Shown here: one piece after another, positions 1-10,280 of the stretch
How positions within the stretch are numbered: position 1 is the stretch's first letter
Layout of the letters: every line of letters begins with the position of its first letter
Assembly: GCA_014871385.1 (NCBI GenBank)
Contig: CM026426.1
Span: forward strand, 99,601,966 to 99,665,965
Direction of reading: 5' to 3'
Length of the DNA: 64,000 nt
Origin: Ceratodon purpureus
Taxonomy: Eukaryota > Streptophyta > Bryopsida > Pseudoditrichales > Ditrichaceae
Made by a program: the position numbers and the translations under genes
Notes under the pieces: model-generated
What the model was told of the DNA's origin: nothing
The model's input: only the letters and a program-made list of their open reading frames with translations
Database searches by the model: none

Positions 1-640
1 GTATTATTTGATGAACTTAGACATAGAAGCTGTTAATACCCGGAATCTAATATCCTACTTCTCCGGCTTCTTCAGCAAATATTGCCGTATAGGGCATTAT
101 AATCCTTCTTACTTGAAAATTGAAACAAGAATTGAAGAACATGAACTATAGAACAATAACTAATAATTATGAAATGAAAAAGAAGAATTAGAAGAAAAAA
201 ACAAGCGATGACCATTTTAAAAACAATGAAATGATATTTCTGAATGAAAAAGAAAATAATAATAGAATCAAGCAAAAAAACCAACAATCAAAATGAAAAC
301 AAACATTGCAGATATGAAATAAAAACAACAAGCATTTCATAGACTTTTTAGAGAAGATAAAATGAATAAAGTAGTCAAAAAATCAGATAAAATGCATTTC
401 AAATATCTATAAAAAAAATATAGCAAATAAGAAAATCGGACAACCAAATATAAAAGTAAAATGAAAAAATCATGCAAAAAATATCCACAAGAACATATAA
501 ATAGAAGGTAGAAGCCAAAATACTAAACCATCATTTTGTGTGTTGTCACAAATTTCTCCAAAGACCATATACCTTGCGCTCCTCTCTATCAACCACCTAG
601 TCTAGCAACATTTGTTGTATAAAATATCCCCCTATGGAAT
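1..640. other. AT-rich non-coding stretch
   Basis: Strongly A/T-biased, with many A-runs on the + strand. The only reading frames are low-complexity Phe/Ile/Leu strings of the kind produced by T-rich DNA. I see no promoter, RNA gene or repeat structure here. Confidence 0.5.
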
Positions 641-1748
641 GTGCTTATATTGTTCCGGATTGGTAATGTGTGGTTACCGTCGAAGATCAGTAAACAAACC
701 CGTCTTATGATAATAGAGATGACCAAGAAATTGACAAAAGATAGTTTCTTGTCCAAAAATGATCTGAAATTGGAATGCTACTTCAACCACATGTACGGCG
801 TAATTGCTATAAATGCCAAGAGCTCGAGCACAGTCAAATCCTTTCACCTCTACCCCTCATTGTTCTCTCCAAATCATCAAGCACATGCGTGGCATACCGG
901 TTGGATTCAACTACAATATCCATTGGAACTGTTTGTGGTCAAAATAGCTCAAATAGCTGTTTTATAGTTAAAACCATGGGCTAGAATTGAGCAATTCCCA
1001 TAATTCTTGCAAACTTGATTGGTGGTGGATCATAAGATGATTTGCAATGTGACCAAATTTCTTCTCTAAAAATGAACTTGATCCCATTTTCATCCACTCC
1101 CAGTGTATGGCCTCTCACCTCCTCATCTTCAATCTCTACTTTCACCTCCTCATGCCCTGAAACTTCACTAATAGATCCCTAATTGAAGCATTGAATGGGT
1201 TCACAGACTCTAAGCTTTTTAATTTGTATGGTGGGCCTTCTAAATCTATAATTCTAACCTCCCATTGCTCCTTGGGAACCTCTCTTTCTACACCCTATTA
1301 TCCATCTTCAACTATATTTAGGGGCTGTAAACCTACACTCTCCCTACTTGCAGCAAAAACCTATGTTGTCCATGAGAATGCCTTGCCGTCCAAAACCGGT
1401 CCCGTATAGGCACCATTTCCTTGTCATTGTGGATACAAAGACCTGACAAGACAAGGCTCCGTGGGCACCGTGCCCGACTGATACTCTAAAAGCGGGATGA
1501 AGTCCACATGGACGCCGCCCTCCGCTAGAGGACTCCCCCCAAATTTCCACTGGCCCGCTCTCCTCTACATAACTTCCTCAAATAGCCAACAGTGACGTGG
1601 CATTGCCTACACCAACCCCTCTTAATGCTTGCCCTCTAATTGCATGCCCTCTGATTGCATACCGAGTTTAGCAGGCGCCCTTGTCGCACTGCCCACTTCT
1701 CCCGCTTCGAAACTTCACTCCATAGCCGGGCTACCCACTAATCTCACC

Positions 1749-1755
1749 TATAAAG
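1749..1755 (+). promoter_or_regulatory. TATA box (TATAAAG)
   Basis: TATAAAG lies in a GC-richer stretch about 60 bp upstream of an open frame beginning near 1811. This is consistent with a plant core promoter for the decayed trihelix-type gene that follows. Spacing to the first ATG allows transcription to begin near 1780. Confidence 0.4.
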
Positions 1756-1810
1756 CCCCCACTCTTTCCAAAACTTAAACTTCAGTCCTTGTTTCCAAGG
1801 CTGCACCAGA

Positions 1811-2825
1811 GTGGCTCTGGAGAGCCACCTCCTTGCTGCTGAGAGCATCGCCACGGCAGACGCCAAGCAAGGCGCCAATGGTCTTTCTTGGCACGTTCCT
1901 TGCCAAGTGTGCCGCAACGCGAGAGCGCCAACAACACTTCATTGCCTGTTTATGCCAAATCTCGAGCGCCAAACAGCAGGATGGCATGAGGCTTCACGTT
2001 CCTTTATGCAAATATTTGACTACAATATGGCTGGAAGGGCAAGAGAGAGCTGGCTCTCAAGTGCAAGGAGTGGAGAGGAAGGAGGTCTTGTGAAGCCTTG
2101 TACAACGGGGAGGAACTTTGTGAGTGAGGAAGAGGAGAAATTGTGTAGAAGTGTTTTGTATGTGTCCCAAGATCGTATCACTTGTAACCAGTAGAAGGCA
2201 GACGTTTCTTGGGACCTAAGTATCCGGCTTTTAACTTCCTTCTTCTTGTTCACAACACGTAATTGTACGGCACTCCACTTGGTTTGTGGAACACTATGGG
2301 AGCCTTGGAGTCTGGAGCTGCCAAGGCATGGAGAAATCACACCACCAAGCGAAGGCGGCACATCAAGCAGATACACTCCATGGTGGTGGGAAAGCACGTA
2401 CTAGTGCGATTCTTCAGCAGTTCCTGCATTGGTACCGAAACATACAACATCGATATAGGAAAAAAATGGAGATCCAAGGAGCTATACCTGACCCGGACGC
2501 TGGAGCACAGGCCCTAGCGGCATCCAGGAGACGCGAGCAGTGGCAACAATCAAACGCTGCCATCGCCTGCAAGGAGTGGAGGTCAAGGAGGAGGCGTGTT
2601 GGAGGAGCATATATTCTTGAAGAAGTCATGGAGGGCGAAGGAGATGGCATGATGGAAGAAGAGCCGGATTAGAATGCCAACGGTGACATGGTTGGCAGTG
2701 GGGGCGAAGAAGATGAACAGAGGGACGCTGCTAACAACGATGAGGACATTGCGGATGCTGGCAATAGGGGTGCCGGGGAGGATATTGCCCCCGATGTCGA
2801 CATTGCACATGCTGACAGCGACTAG
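1811..2825 (+). pseudogene. decayed trihelix/SANT-like (NAM-associated type) protein gene
   Basis: The first open segment (1811-2194, 127 codons) ends with RNFVSEEEEKLCRSVLYVSQD followed by ITCNQ. This matches the start of the plant Myb/SANT-like trihelix domain in the GST-T3-like/NAM-associated family (consensus roughly: F, several Glu/Asp, LC, W, VSQD, ITGNQ). The segment stops at TAG immediately after NQ, and the same frame continues with KADVSWDLS, the expected next part of the domain, so the stop looks secondary. A second segment in another frame (2286-2672) is basic then acidic. It passes a TAG at 2670 into a strongly Asp/Glu-rich tail to about 2825. This family occurs both as host genes and as a PIF/Harbinger-type partner protein; I cannot say which this is. 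At least two stops and one frame change argue against a working product. Confidence 0.45.
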
Positions 2826-2879
2826 GGGGCTCATAGTCATGGAGTCTTTTTTGATATACAATGTTATGTAGAAGGGTAA

Positions 2880-4100
2880 TTTAAAAGAGAAGTAATACCT
2901 TTCAAAAATACTGTATTCTATAGATAAGATAGTGAAGCGAGTAGTTACATGAACGCTTAAATTGTCTTCAAATGTAAACTTTCATTAAAAAAAATATTAA
3001 AAAATTAAAAAATTCAAGCAATTCACTTTCAAAATTTAGGAAATGTGTGAATACATAGTCAAGGAAACATTGTCTCCGAGCTAAGGCAAATTAGACTGGA
3101 ATTTTTTAACTACATGATCTCACATTCGTGATATCATATTTAAATTTTAGGAAATATGGATGTTGTTAATAGAAATAAATATTAGAAAAAGTCAAATTTT
3201 TCCCCTTTGAATCATATTCTCTTGTAAAGTAATCTTGCTTTCAAATTTAGTTCTCTTAATTTTTGATTATATATCTTAGTTAATTAGTTTTTACATTTAA
3301 TATTTCGTAGAGATTTTTACGAGACCCTAGGTGCCATTAAGTTGCATCACTTCTTAATTGAATTCTCTTATTTTTAATTTTTAAATTTTATGCTTCACAA
3401 TGTGTTCTAGAAAAAAGTTTGGAGGAGAGTAGAACAGAGGAAAATTTTCTAATTTGATTTGATTTGATTTAATTTATATTAATGAATATTGTCTACAAGA
3501 CCGCGTCGAGGAGATAAGTTTAACAGTTATTATTTTTTTTCTAGGGGGTTTTAGAGGCCTCTAATGAATTTATGTTTTTTAATTCTATGTTTATCTCATT
3601 TTCTAAATATAAAAAATTGAAGATCACTTATTTTTATTTCAAAGACACACGAAAAATGAAGGAGAAAGTCTATTATTTTCTTGACTCTTCCCAATTTTCT
3701 AGATTTTTTTTTTAGTTTCTCATATTCTTAAATTTACCCAAATTATAAAATATTAGTAAAAATATTTAAAAATAAAATAAATAACTTACTAGGAAAAGTA
3801 AGAAATATCCCAAATAAATTTAAAAATGAAATACCGTACCTTACTAGCAGATTCGGCACAAATTAATTCTAAAAATTAATGCCTAAAATTTTTGGAAATT
3901 ATGGACATCTTTTGCCTAATAGTATGAAATTTAAAATTCATCATTGCCTAAAATTGAGATTATATTCAACTATGAAGCTTCGAATGATTGGAATGAGGGA
4001 GAAGGTGCTCCTTTTGTAATCAAGCCCACTTACACTACTCCACAAAGAATATGGGTTAAGAAGTAGCAAGACTCTAGGTGGGGTTTTCGAAATGTGTTGT
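2880..4100. other. AT-rich non-coding stretch
   Basis: No credible coding sequence. The words TGCCTAAAATT and TTGCCTAAT recur near 3880-3950, and GTGCCTAACC near 4570-4690, but I see no regular period. Confidence 0.4.
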
Positions 4101-4108
4101 ACACAGAT

Positions 4109-4430
4109 TTTTGGACTGTGATTGAGCATAGAAGATGAAGTTATATGAAAATGTGATGAACTAAGAAAAGTTGAGTAACCAAGCCTTCTTCCATCTCCAA
4201 CAAGATTTATGTCAAAAAACGTTTTCATGCAAAAGATATGGACAAAACAGCACGTAAAGGTCCATGTATCAAAATGTGTTCCAAACAGTTTTTTTAAAGC
4301 TCAATTGTGCATAGAAAATCAACTTTTTTGAAAATATTTTGGTCTAAGAAAAGCTTTAAAATCATGCTATCTTTCACCTCCAACAAATTTTGTGTCATTT
4401 GGAGACTTTTTGCAAAAGCTATGCTTGTTA
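4109..4430. repeat. diverged tandem duplication, about 180 bp period
   Basis: Two neighbouring stretches share an ordered series of words: a T-rich start, TTG(A/T)GCATAGAA, CTAAGAAAAG, C(A/T)CCAACAA, TGTCA, and GCAAAAG(A/C)TATG. The copies start near 4109 and 4289 and are too diverged for a precise edge. No gene is apparent. Confidence 0.4.
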
Positions 4431-4917
4431 TTAAAATGAAGACTAACTAGTTGTTTCAACTCAAAGTTCACATATCCCACATGCATTGTTGAATATAACT
4501 CCATTCCTCGTGTATAAGTAACTGAGCATTCTATGCCTTAGATGTCGGATGAGTGCCTAATTCATATTTAATTATGATTCACAAGTGCCTAACCTTTTGG
4601 ATATCATTTTTTGAGGTGCCTAACCTCATTTTCCCACTTTAATTAATTATTAGGCAGTGAGGTGCCGAACCTGCTAGGAAACTACGGTAGTAGAATCAAA
4701 TACACTTTCTGGGGGAGTTATAGTAGAATAGATTATAAGAATTTCATAAACTTATACAAGTCATATTCTTCAATTTATTGAATATGAATAAAAAGTTATA
4801 CACCTTTTTATATTTCAAATTTCATTTTTTTCTCTTGTTGATGTTATCGAAAGTCCTCTTCAGAACAACTAATTAAAAAAATTTATTATGTTTTCTAACA
4901 ATTGTTATTTTTGAGTC

Positions 4918-5420
4918 ATTCTTTTTTCCCTTTTTTTTTTTTTCTTCCCCATTTTTTGTCACTTCCCCATCCTTGTCCTTCCATTCTTTTTTCCCCTCCC
5001 TTTTTTTTTTTTTTTTTTTTTTTTCTCCCTTTCCATTTTTTTATTCAATTACTTTTATTTTCATTTGGTTTTTATTATGTCTTCATTTAATTCTTTTTGC
5101 ATATAGATTTTAGACAGCTCTCTTATCTTTCATTATTTAAGGTTTTCTTTTGTTTAGATCTTTATCGTGTTGTATGTTTTTTTTTTAAATTTTTTTTTTA
5201 ATTTCAAAGCCTAAATAAGGTTTTTCTTTCATTTGGTTTTTATTTTGTCTTTATTTGTTTTTTTCCCATCCAATTTCAGATAATTCTCTTACCGTTCATT
5301 ATTTTTTATGACCAAAATTTTCATCTTCTTTTTATTTTAATTCTATTTTTTCCATATTTCTTCCCCTAATTTATTTATTTTTTTCCAATTCTATTTTCAC
5401 AAAAAAAAATTTCCCCTCTT
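4918..5420. repeat. T-rich low-complexity tract
   Basis: Long T-runs interrupted by C, including an uninterrupted run of about 24 T near 5000-5024. It adjoins the GC-rich block on its right. The same GC-rich next to T-rich arrangement recurs at 42.6, 54.8 and 62.7 kb. Confidence 0.5.
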
Positions 5421-5460
5421 TTTTAATGTGATTGGACATTGTAGAGGGGGCTGCATTTTA

Positions 5461-5497
5461 ATGGGCGCCGGTCATCCTCTATGACCGTGGCGCCCAT
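5461..5497. repeat. GC-rich hairpin
   Basis: ATGGGCGCCGGTCA is followed after 7 bases by TGACCGTGGCGCCCAT. The arms pair almost completely except for a GT bulge. It marks the switch from T-rich to GC-rich sequence and may be an edge structure of segment I. Confidence 0.55.
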
Positions 5498-5499
5498 TT

Positions 5500-5990
5500 C
5501 CGCGTGTGGTAGAGAGGGGAGGAGCGCTCCCCTTTCCCCCCTCTTCCAGCCGTTGCTGGCAGCAACCCCTCCGTGCTGAAGGCGACGACTTGGAGGGGAG
5601 ATCGAGGGAGCGGAGGAGGAGACCCAAGAAGCAAGGCGAAGAGGAGGGCACAAAGGGAGAGGGGGGCTGGGGTTGCGGGGAGGAAGAGAGCCGCGAGCGC
5701 GGAGCTGAGGGCCCGGGGAGGAAGGGAGCCGCAAAGCTGAGGGCGCGGAGGAGTGAGGAGTCGCGGAGGGGGGGAGTTGCTGCCGCGGTGGAGGAGAGCT
5801 AGATGAAGCTGAGGGGAGATGAGGGCGCCGACGAGGGAAGCTGTGGGCGCAGCTGAGGAGAGCTGCGGGTGCAGCTAAGGAAATCTGCGGGAGTCGGGGA
5901 GGAGAGCTGAGGGCGCCGAGGAGGAGAGCTGCGGTCGTGGAGGAGGAGAGCTGCAGACGCGAAGGAGGGAAGCGACATCGACAGCTAAAG
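5500..5990. repeat. GC/purine-rich degenerate minisatellite block
   Basis: Irregular repetition of GGAGAGCTG(A/C)GGGCGC-like words with spacing of about 25-35 bp. A 194-codon frame on the minus strand across it is Pro/Ser/Ala low complexity and is not accepted as a gene. It lies just upstream of the RING/coiled-coil gene at 6334. Confidence 0.5.
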
Positions 5991-6333
5991 TCCATATTCG
6001 GTAGCATTCAGGTGAACCCCTGAGTTATCTTCTTTAATACGATTTTCTGAAATGTCTTGCACTATCAGCTGCCTACGAAGTCGTGGCCTCAGTCAAGCGT
6101 AATTGACATAGTGTTGTACGTGTGAGTAGTAATCCGTAGGTGTGTTTGTAAGAAAAAATCTACGAAATGTGTGCAAAAAGCTAAGGTCAATGTTTTAGCT
6201 ACAAGTCCTTGCTGTCAGCAAATACATGGTGAGCATTTCCAGCGTCTATTTTCTACTTAATAAACTTAGTAGTTAGAAAGCTTTGATGTTGGGTACATTG
6301 TATGCGCCTCTTACTTGAGGTTGTGTCGCAGCC

Positions 6334-8240
6334 ATGGTTGCTGGCAGCAAGGACGACGGTGTTCTCACGCCGTGGGACCTCCCTTTCGACCTGAAGGCTT
6401 TGCCGTAGGATGTGGCGGACAAGGTCGTGGTGATTGTGCCCTTTCTTCTTGGTAGGAAGAGCGCAAACTACGACGTCGATTTCTTCCACCGTGCACTTGG
6501 CCTCTGCAAGAAAGGGATATCCTTCACCGAGCTCAGCAGTGACAAGGTATGCAAGAAATCCTTGTTCATAGAGAGATGGCCGAAACGACATGGAGGGCGC
6601 CACCACATTGCTGACTGCACTAACAATCAGGCTATCGAGGCTTACACACTCCAGCATGCGAAGGTGTATGGAGGTGAAGGCCCTGACAACGGGACATTTG
6701 GTACCTCCTTCCTTCGAGGCTGTCATCTGACCTTCGAGTTGGGCCAAGACGTCAACTAGGCAGAGAAAGCCGCGACCTTGCAGAAGGCACATGATAAGAG
6801 AGATGCCCGCAACCCTCTCAAGCTCACACCCCCAGCCTTCAGAGAGCAGATCGAGGCCCTCATCGACGTGCTCGCTGGCCACATCGACAATAGACCCTCT
6901 GCTGGCAACACATCCTTGGCCATTGAGGGAGTCGGCATTGGACCTAGCCACGAGGTCCTTGTTACGGGGAGTAGCAGCAAGGGAGCGCCTGCAGCAGAGG
7001 GAGCTCGAGGTCGCACTAGAAGCCAGCACAGGGTGAAGGCGCCCTTGATCACTGAGGAGGAGAGCGTGCCCAAGTCTTCACTTGCTGGCAGCAAGGATGA
7101 AGACCGACCCAATACGGATCCAAAGGCGAAGCTAAACCAGGCAAGGGCCAAGAAGGCGAGAGCTCAGGCCGACCTCACGAAGAAGGAGGCTCAGAGGGAG
7201 TTGTTTCTTGGAGATATCAAGAACCAAAAGACCTTTTTGAAGGAGAAGGAGGATGAGGAGGGCCTTTTCTATGAGAGATTGCTGCCCACCGTGCTGCCAG
7301 CAAGCTAGGAACTGCTGGCAACACGGCAGAGAAGAAGCGATTCGATGCTCTGGCCCGTCTAGGTGGTGATCAGATGGCCAATGCGAGCAAGGCTGCCGAA
7401 GAAGCCCAGCTTCGCATTGACAACAAGGAGAAGCAGATGGAGGCATTGATGGGGGACATAGAGAGGTGCGAGGCCAAGATTGGTGCTCTTAGTGTGGAGA
7501 TCATGACGCTGGAGCTCGCAGCGGCATTCATACGCCCGAAGAGTGTGCTCCCACACCTGCCATCCGAGTTCCGAGCCCTCTCCATTCAGGTTTCCGACCC
7601 TTGCCCCTTCTGTGCACGGTACTTTGTTGACGCAGCTTGTATACCCTTGAACTGCGGCTGCTTGGCACACCCACATTGCATGTTTGAGGTTGTCTTCTCC
7701 CTTGACGCCAAGTGTAGCCGTTGCTGCCGCTCCTTGAGAGGGGGGTGGCTTGGGCAATGGGGATTTCCACTGCATGAGTTGGCTCAAGCGGAGCTCCAGC
7801 ACCTCCAGGAGGTTCTCAAGTCCGAGGTGGGAGCACCAGACCTGCAGAGCCTGGTTGCTGGCAGCAAGAGGGCCGCTGAGCGCTCTTCTCCTCCTTTGGG
7901 GGAAGAAAACCAAGTCAAGAAGAAGACTCGCTTTCAAGAGGTTGAAGGGGCTTCAAGTCCGCTTGTCATCGCCAAGATCTCCGCTCAGCCCCTCGTATCC
8001 GCAGCCTTGCTGCCAGCGGATGGAGGGGATGGCGATGGTGTTGCCAGCACCCAGAAGTCAGATGACCCGAGCTTCCTGCGGGGGACACAAGCCCCTCCAC
8101 GCCAGGAGGCCGAGGACACAGCCACTCATGGTGGTGGACTCAGCTCCAGTACCACCGAGTCCGGGAGGACATCTCAAGACCCGGCTGGAGCTGCCCTGGA
8201 GAAGCTAGTTGATGCCATCGCGAGCTCAGCAGAGGCTTAG
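6334..8240 (+). pseudogene. decayed RING-like, coiled-coil protein gene (segment I gene 1)
   Basis: An ATG at 6334 opens a frame (MVAGSKDD...) that continues past TAG codons at 6406 and 6757 to TAG at 7306. The frame then shifts near 7300, and GTAGNTAEKK leads into a 288-codon open stretch to 8240. The product would be Lys/Glu-rich with coiled-coil segments (around 7110-7280 and 7374-7500). A RING-like cluster follows at 7602-7724: Cys77-x2-Cys80-x13-Cys94-x-Cys96-x2-His99-x2-Cys102-x11-Cys114-x2-Cys117, counted from the ATG at 7374. Cys96 stands where RING-H2 proteins have His. A Ser/Thr/Pro-rich tail ends the protein. It faces the minus-strand gene at 8.8-11.3 kb. A RING/coiled-coil gene also occurs in the hAT element at 50.9-54.1 kb with nearly the same metal-ligand spacing. 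RING proteins are typically ubiquitin ligases; activity here is inference. The stops and the frameshift make it a probable pseudogene. Confidence 0.6.
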
Positions 8241-8406
8241 AGTTTGCTGTTTTTTTTGGTTGATAGTGCCATAGCGGATTAGTATTAGTGGCATTTACTT
8301 TGTGCCATGTTGCACTTGCATTTGCTGCCCTGATTTTCAATTCTATGTTCACAGCTGCGGTGCCTGCAAGTAGTTGCTGGCAGCAGTGTGTAAGTAGTTC
8401 CGATTG

Positions 8407-8427
8407 GGGGGGGGGGGGGGGGGGGGT
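8407..8427. repeat. poly-G run (about 20 G)
   Basis: An essentially uninterrupted G tract lies just after the end of the RING-like gene. Comparable C-runs precede genes in the hAT element at 54.21 and 61.85 kb, although the position here is downstream. Confidence 0.7.
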
Positions 8428-9104
8428 TGGGGTCAGACTTGAAAAAAACGAACCTAATTTTTTTTCGACACTTATGATGAATGTTATCCTCTTTTATTTC
8501 TATCTTGTATATGTGGCTGCCACATTAGTCGTGATGGTATGGAAGTCGCCTTGGTCGTGAACCCTAATGTGTGCTGACAGCAACATGTTCTAGAAGAAGA
8601 CTTTCATTCATCAAGGGGGAAGGTTACATGATTGACCATACATGTAACCATACATGATGTGTCAAGCACAAAGCATAGTCCCTTACAAGTGTAAAGAATC
8701 ATTCTGGCATTAGTTTAGTGAAACATAGAGTCATCTCAAATTCTGTAGGCAGACTTGTGAAGACACTAATAGATCACCTTAATGTCGTGGTGAAAACGTT
8801 CTTGTCCTACACCTCCACTATCTTGATGGTTTTGGAAACCGCCACCTCACCAAGAAGTACGCGCCTCTCATTACGTATGTTGATCTACATCAATGCTTCC
8901 AACAAATTGTGTTAGTACCGTCATGCTGGCAATAAGCAGCACCACCCTATGTATCTAAAACCAATGGAGTGATGTTGCTTACATGTACCTTTTTCTCACG
9001 TGAATCGTCTGGTTCCACGAGAACCATGTTGTACTCTTTGAGATCATCGTCTTTGAGCGTCATTGCAATTTCATGGCGCAAGTGGGATACAGGCCAGTCC
9101 TTGC

Positions 9105-10280
9105 CACTACAAGGAGAATAGTATCCTAATTGACGACATTTTGACAGAAACCTGTCAATTGCTCCGTCAATTAGGAGACCCTGATTCGGTCACTCAATTG
9201 ACAAAATTCCGTCATTCATTTGTCAATTTGGACGAAGTTCCACAATGCAAAAATTTAAAAAATCCGGAATTTTTGAAGAAACATTTCTCTGCCCGGGCAC
9301 GCCGGGCAGCAACGTTGGCACACCGAGAAGTTGCGCAGGCCCTGTCGAGGGGAAGCGCAGGCCCTACTGACAGGCAGCGCGGGCCACACCGGCAGGCAGC
9401 GGGCCCCATCGAGGAAGGCTCGCAGGTGGAGAGCCTAAGGGTTCGATCCCCTAACCTCACGGGTACAGTCCGAGGGACTAGCCAACTCACCGTTCACCCG
9501 AATTCGCATACAACACAATGCTTTTTTTTACATATATACGCTGTAAGTACAAGTACAGCAGACTTTGAATATTTTTCACGATGTAAAAAATTATTTTTTT
9601 TCAAAATTTTTTTTTGCACTATTCCATGCAGGTATTTTTCTATATGTATAAAAAATTTCAAATTTTTTTGAAATTTGTTTTTTTTTTAGGCTGGGGCCTT
9701 TTTTTACTACCCAGCAGACTTAGAATATTTTTCACGATGTAAAAAAACATTTTTTTTTCAAATTTTTTTTTGCACTATTTCATGCAGGTATTTTTCTATA
9801 TGTAGAAAAAATTTTAAATTTTTCTTGATTTTTTTTTTCTTTTTGAGGTTAAGACTTGATTTGGGACCCAACCCAAGTGATTTCGTCCAAAACGCAGTCC
9901 GGATGAAGAAGTTATAGCTCTTCAAAGTTTCTGCCCTTCATGCAAAATGTCGTATTTCGACATTTTGCATCAACTTTGAACGTTACGATCTCACAAATGG
10001 AGAAGATCCAACGGTTGAAAATTTCAGCAATAGCTCAAAAACAAGTAAATTACAAGATCCTACGGTTAAAGTCTACAAAAAGTTTTAGCAGTTCCATGCT
10101 GGTCGTAAATAAAAAAATTGACAAGAAGTTGACAAGAATTTGACAAGAATTTGACAAGAAGTTGACAAAAACATTAATAATGTCCAAAGTGACAGAGTTG
10201 GGCTGCGAGATGCTGACTTCGTCATTTCGGACATTTTTTTGTCAACTATTTGTCATCTCGGGCCCCATTTCCTTGTAGTG
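9105..10280. mobile_element. non-autonomous CACTA (En/Spm-type) transposon
   Basis: The ends are CACTACAAGGAGAA at 9105 and, inverted, CACTACAAGGAAATGG at 10280. They are flanked by the 3-bp duplication TGC (9102-9104 and 10281-10283), the target size expected for CACTA elements. Internally, TTGACA/TGTCAA words are dense near both ends (9130-9240 and 10100-10260), including an 11-bp tandem series GACAAGAAGTT/GACAAGAATTT near 10110-10165. Such subterminal repeats are transposase-binding sites in known CACTA elements. There is no transposase. A 156-bp T-rich unit is repeated from 9558 and 9714. The element splits a reading frame cleanly, so it inserted after that gene existed. Confidence 0.85.
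9558..9835. repeat. 156-bp tandem duplication within the CACTA element
   Basis: Both copies start with GCAGACTT(T/A)GAATATTTTTC and contain the word GCACTATT(C/T)CATGCAGG. They are otherwise T-rich. The copies start at 9558 and 9714. Confidence 0.7.

Noticed and set aside
641-984. Zinc-knuckle gag fragment (NCYKCQELEHSQIL)
   Set aside because: The last ligand is missing, the surrounding frames are short and nothing else gag-like is nearby.
4902-5090. 62-codon Phe-rich frame
   Set aside because: A translation of T-runs.
5423-6007. 194-codon frame on the minus strand
   Set aside because: Pro/Ser/Ala/Arg low complexity produced by the GC-rich minisatellite; no protein-like pattern.
9430-9475. 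tRNA-like B box (GGTTCGATCC) inside the CACTA element
   Set aside because: There is no A box at the right distance and no cloverleaf can be drawn; at most a tRNA-derived scrap.
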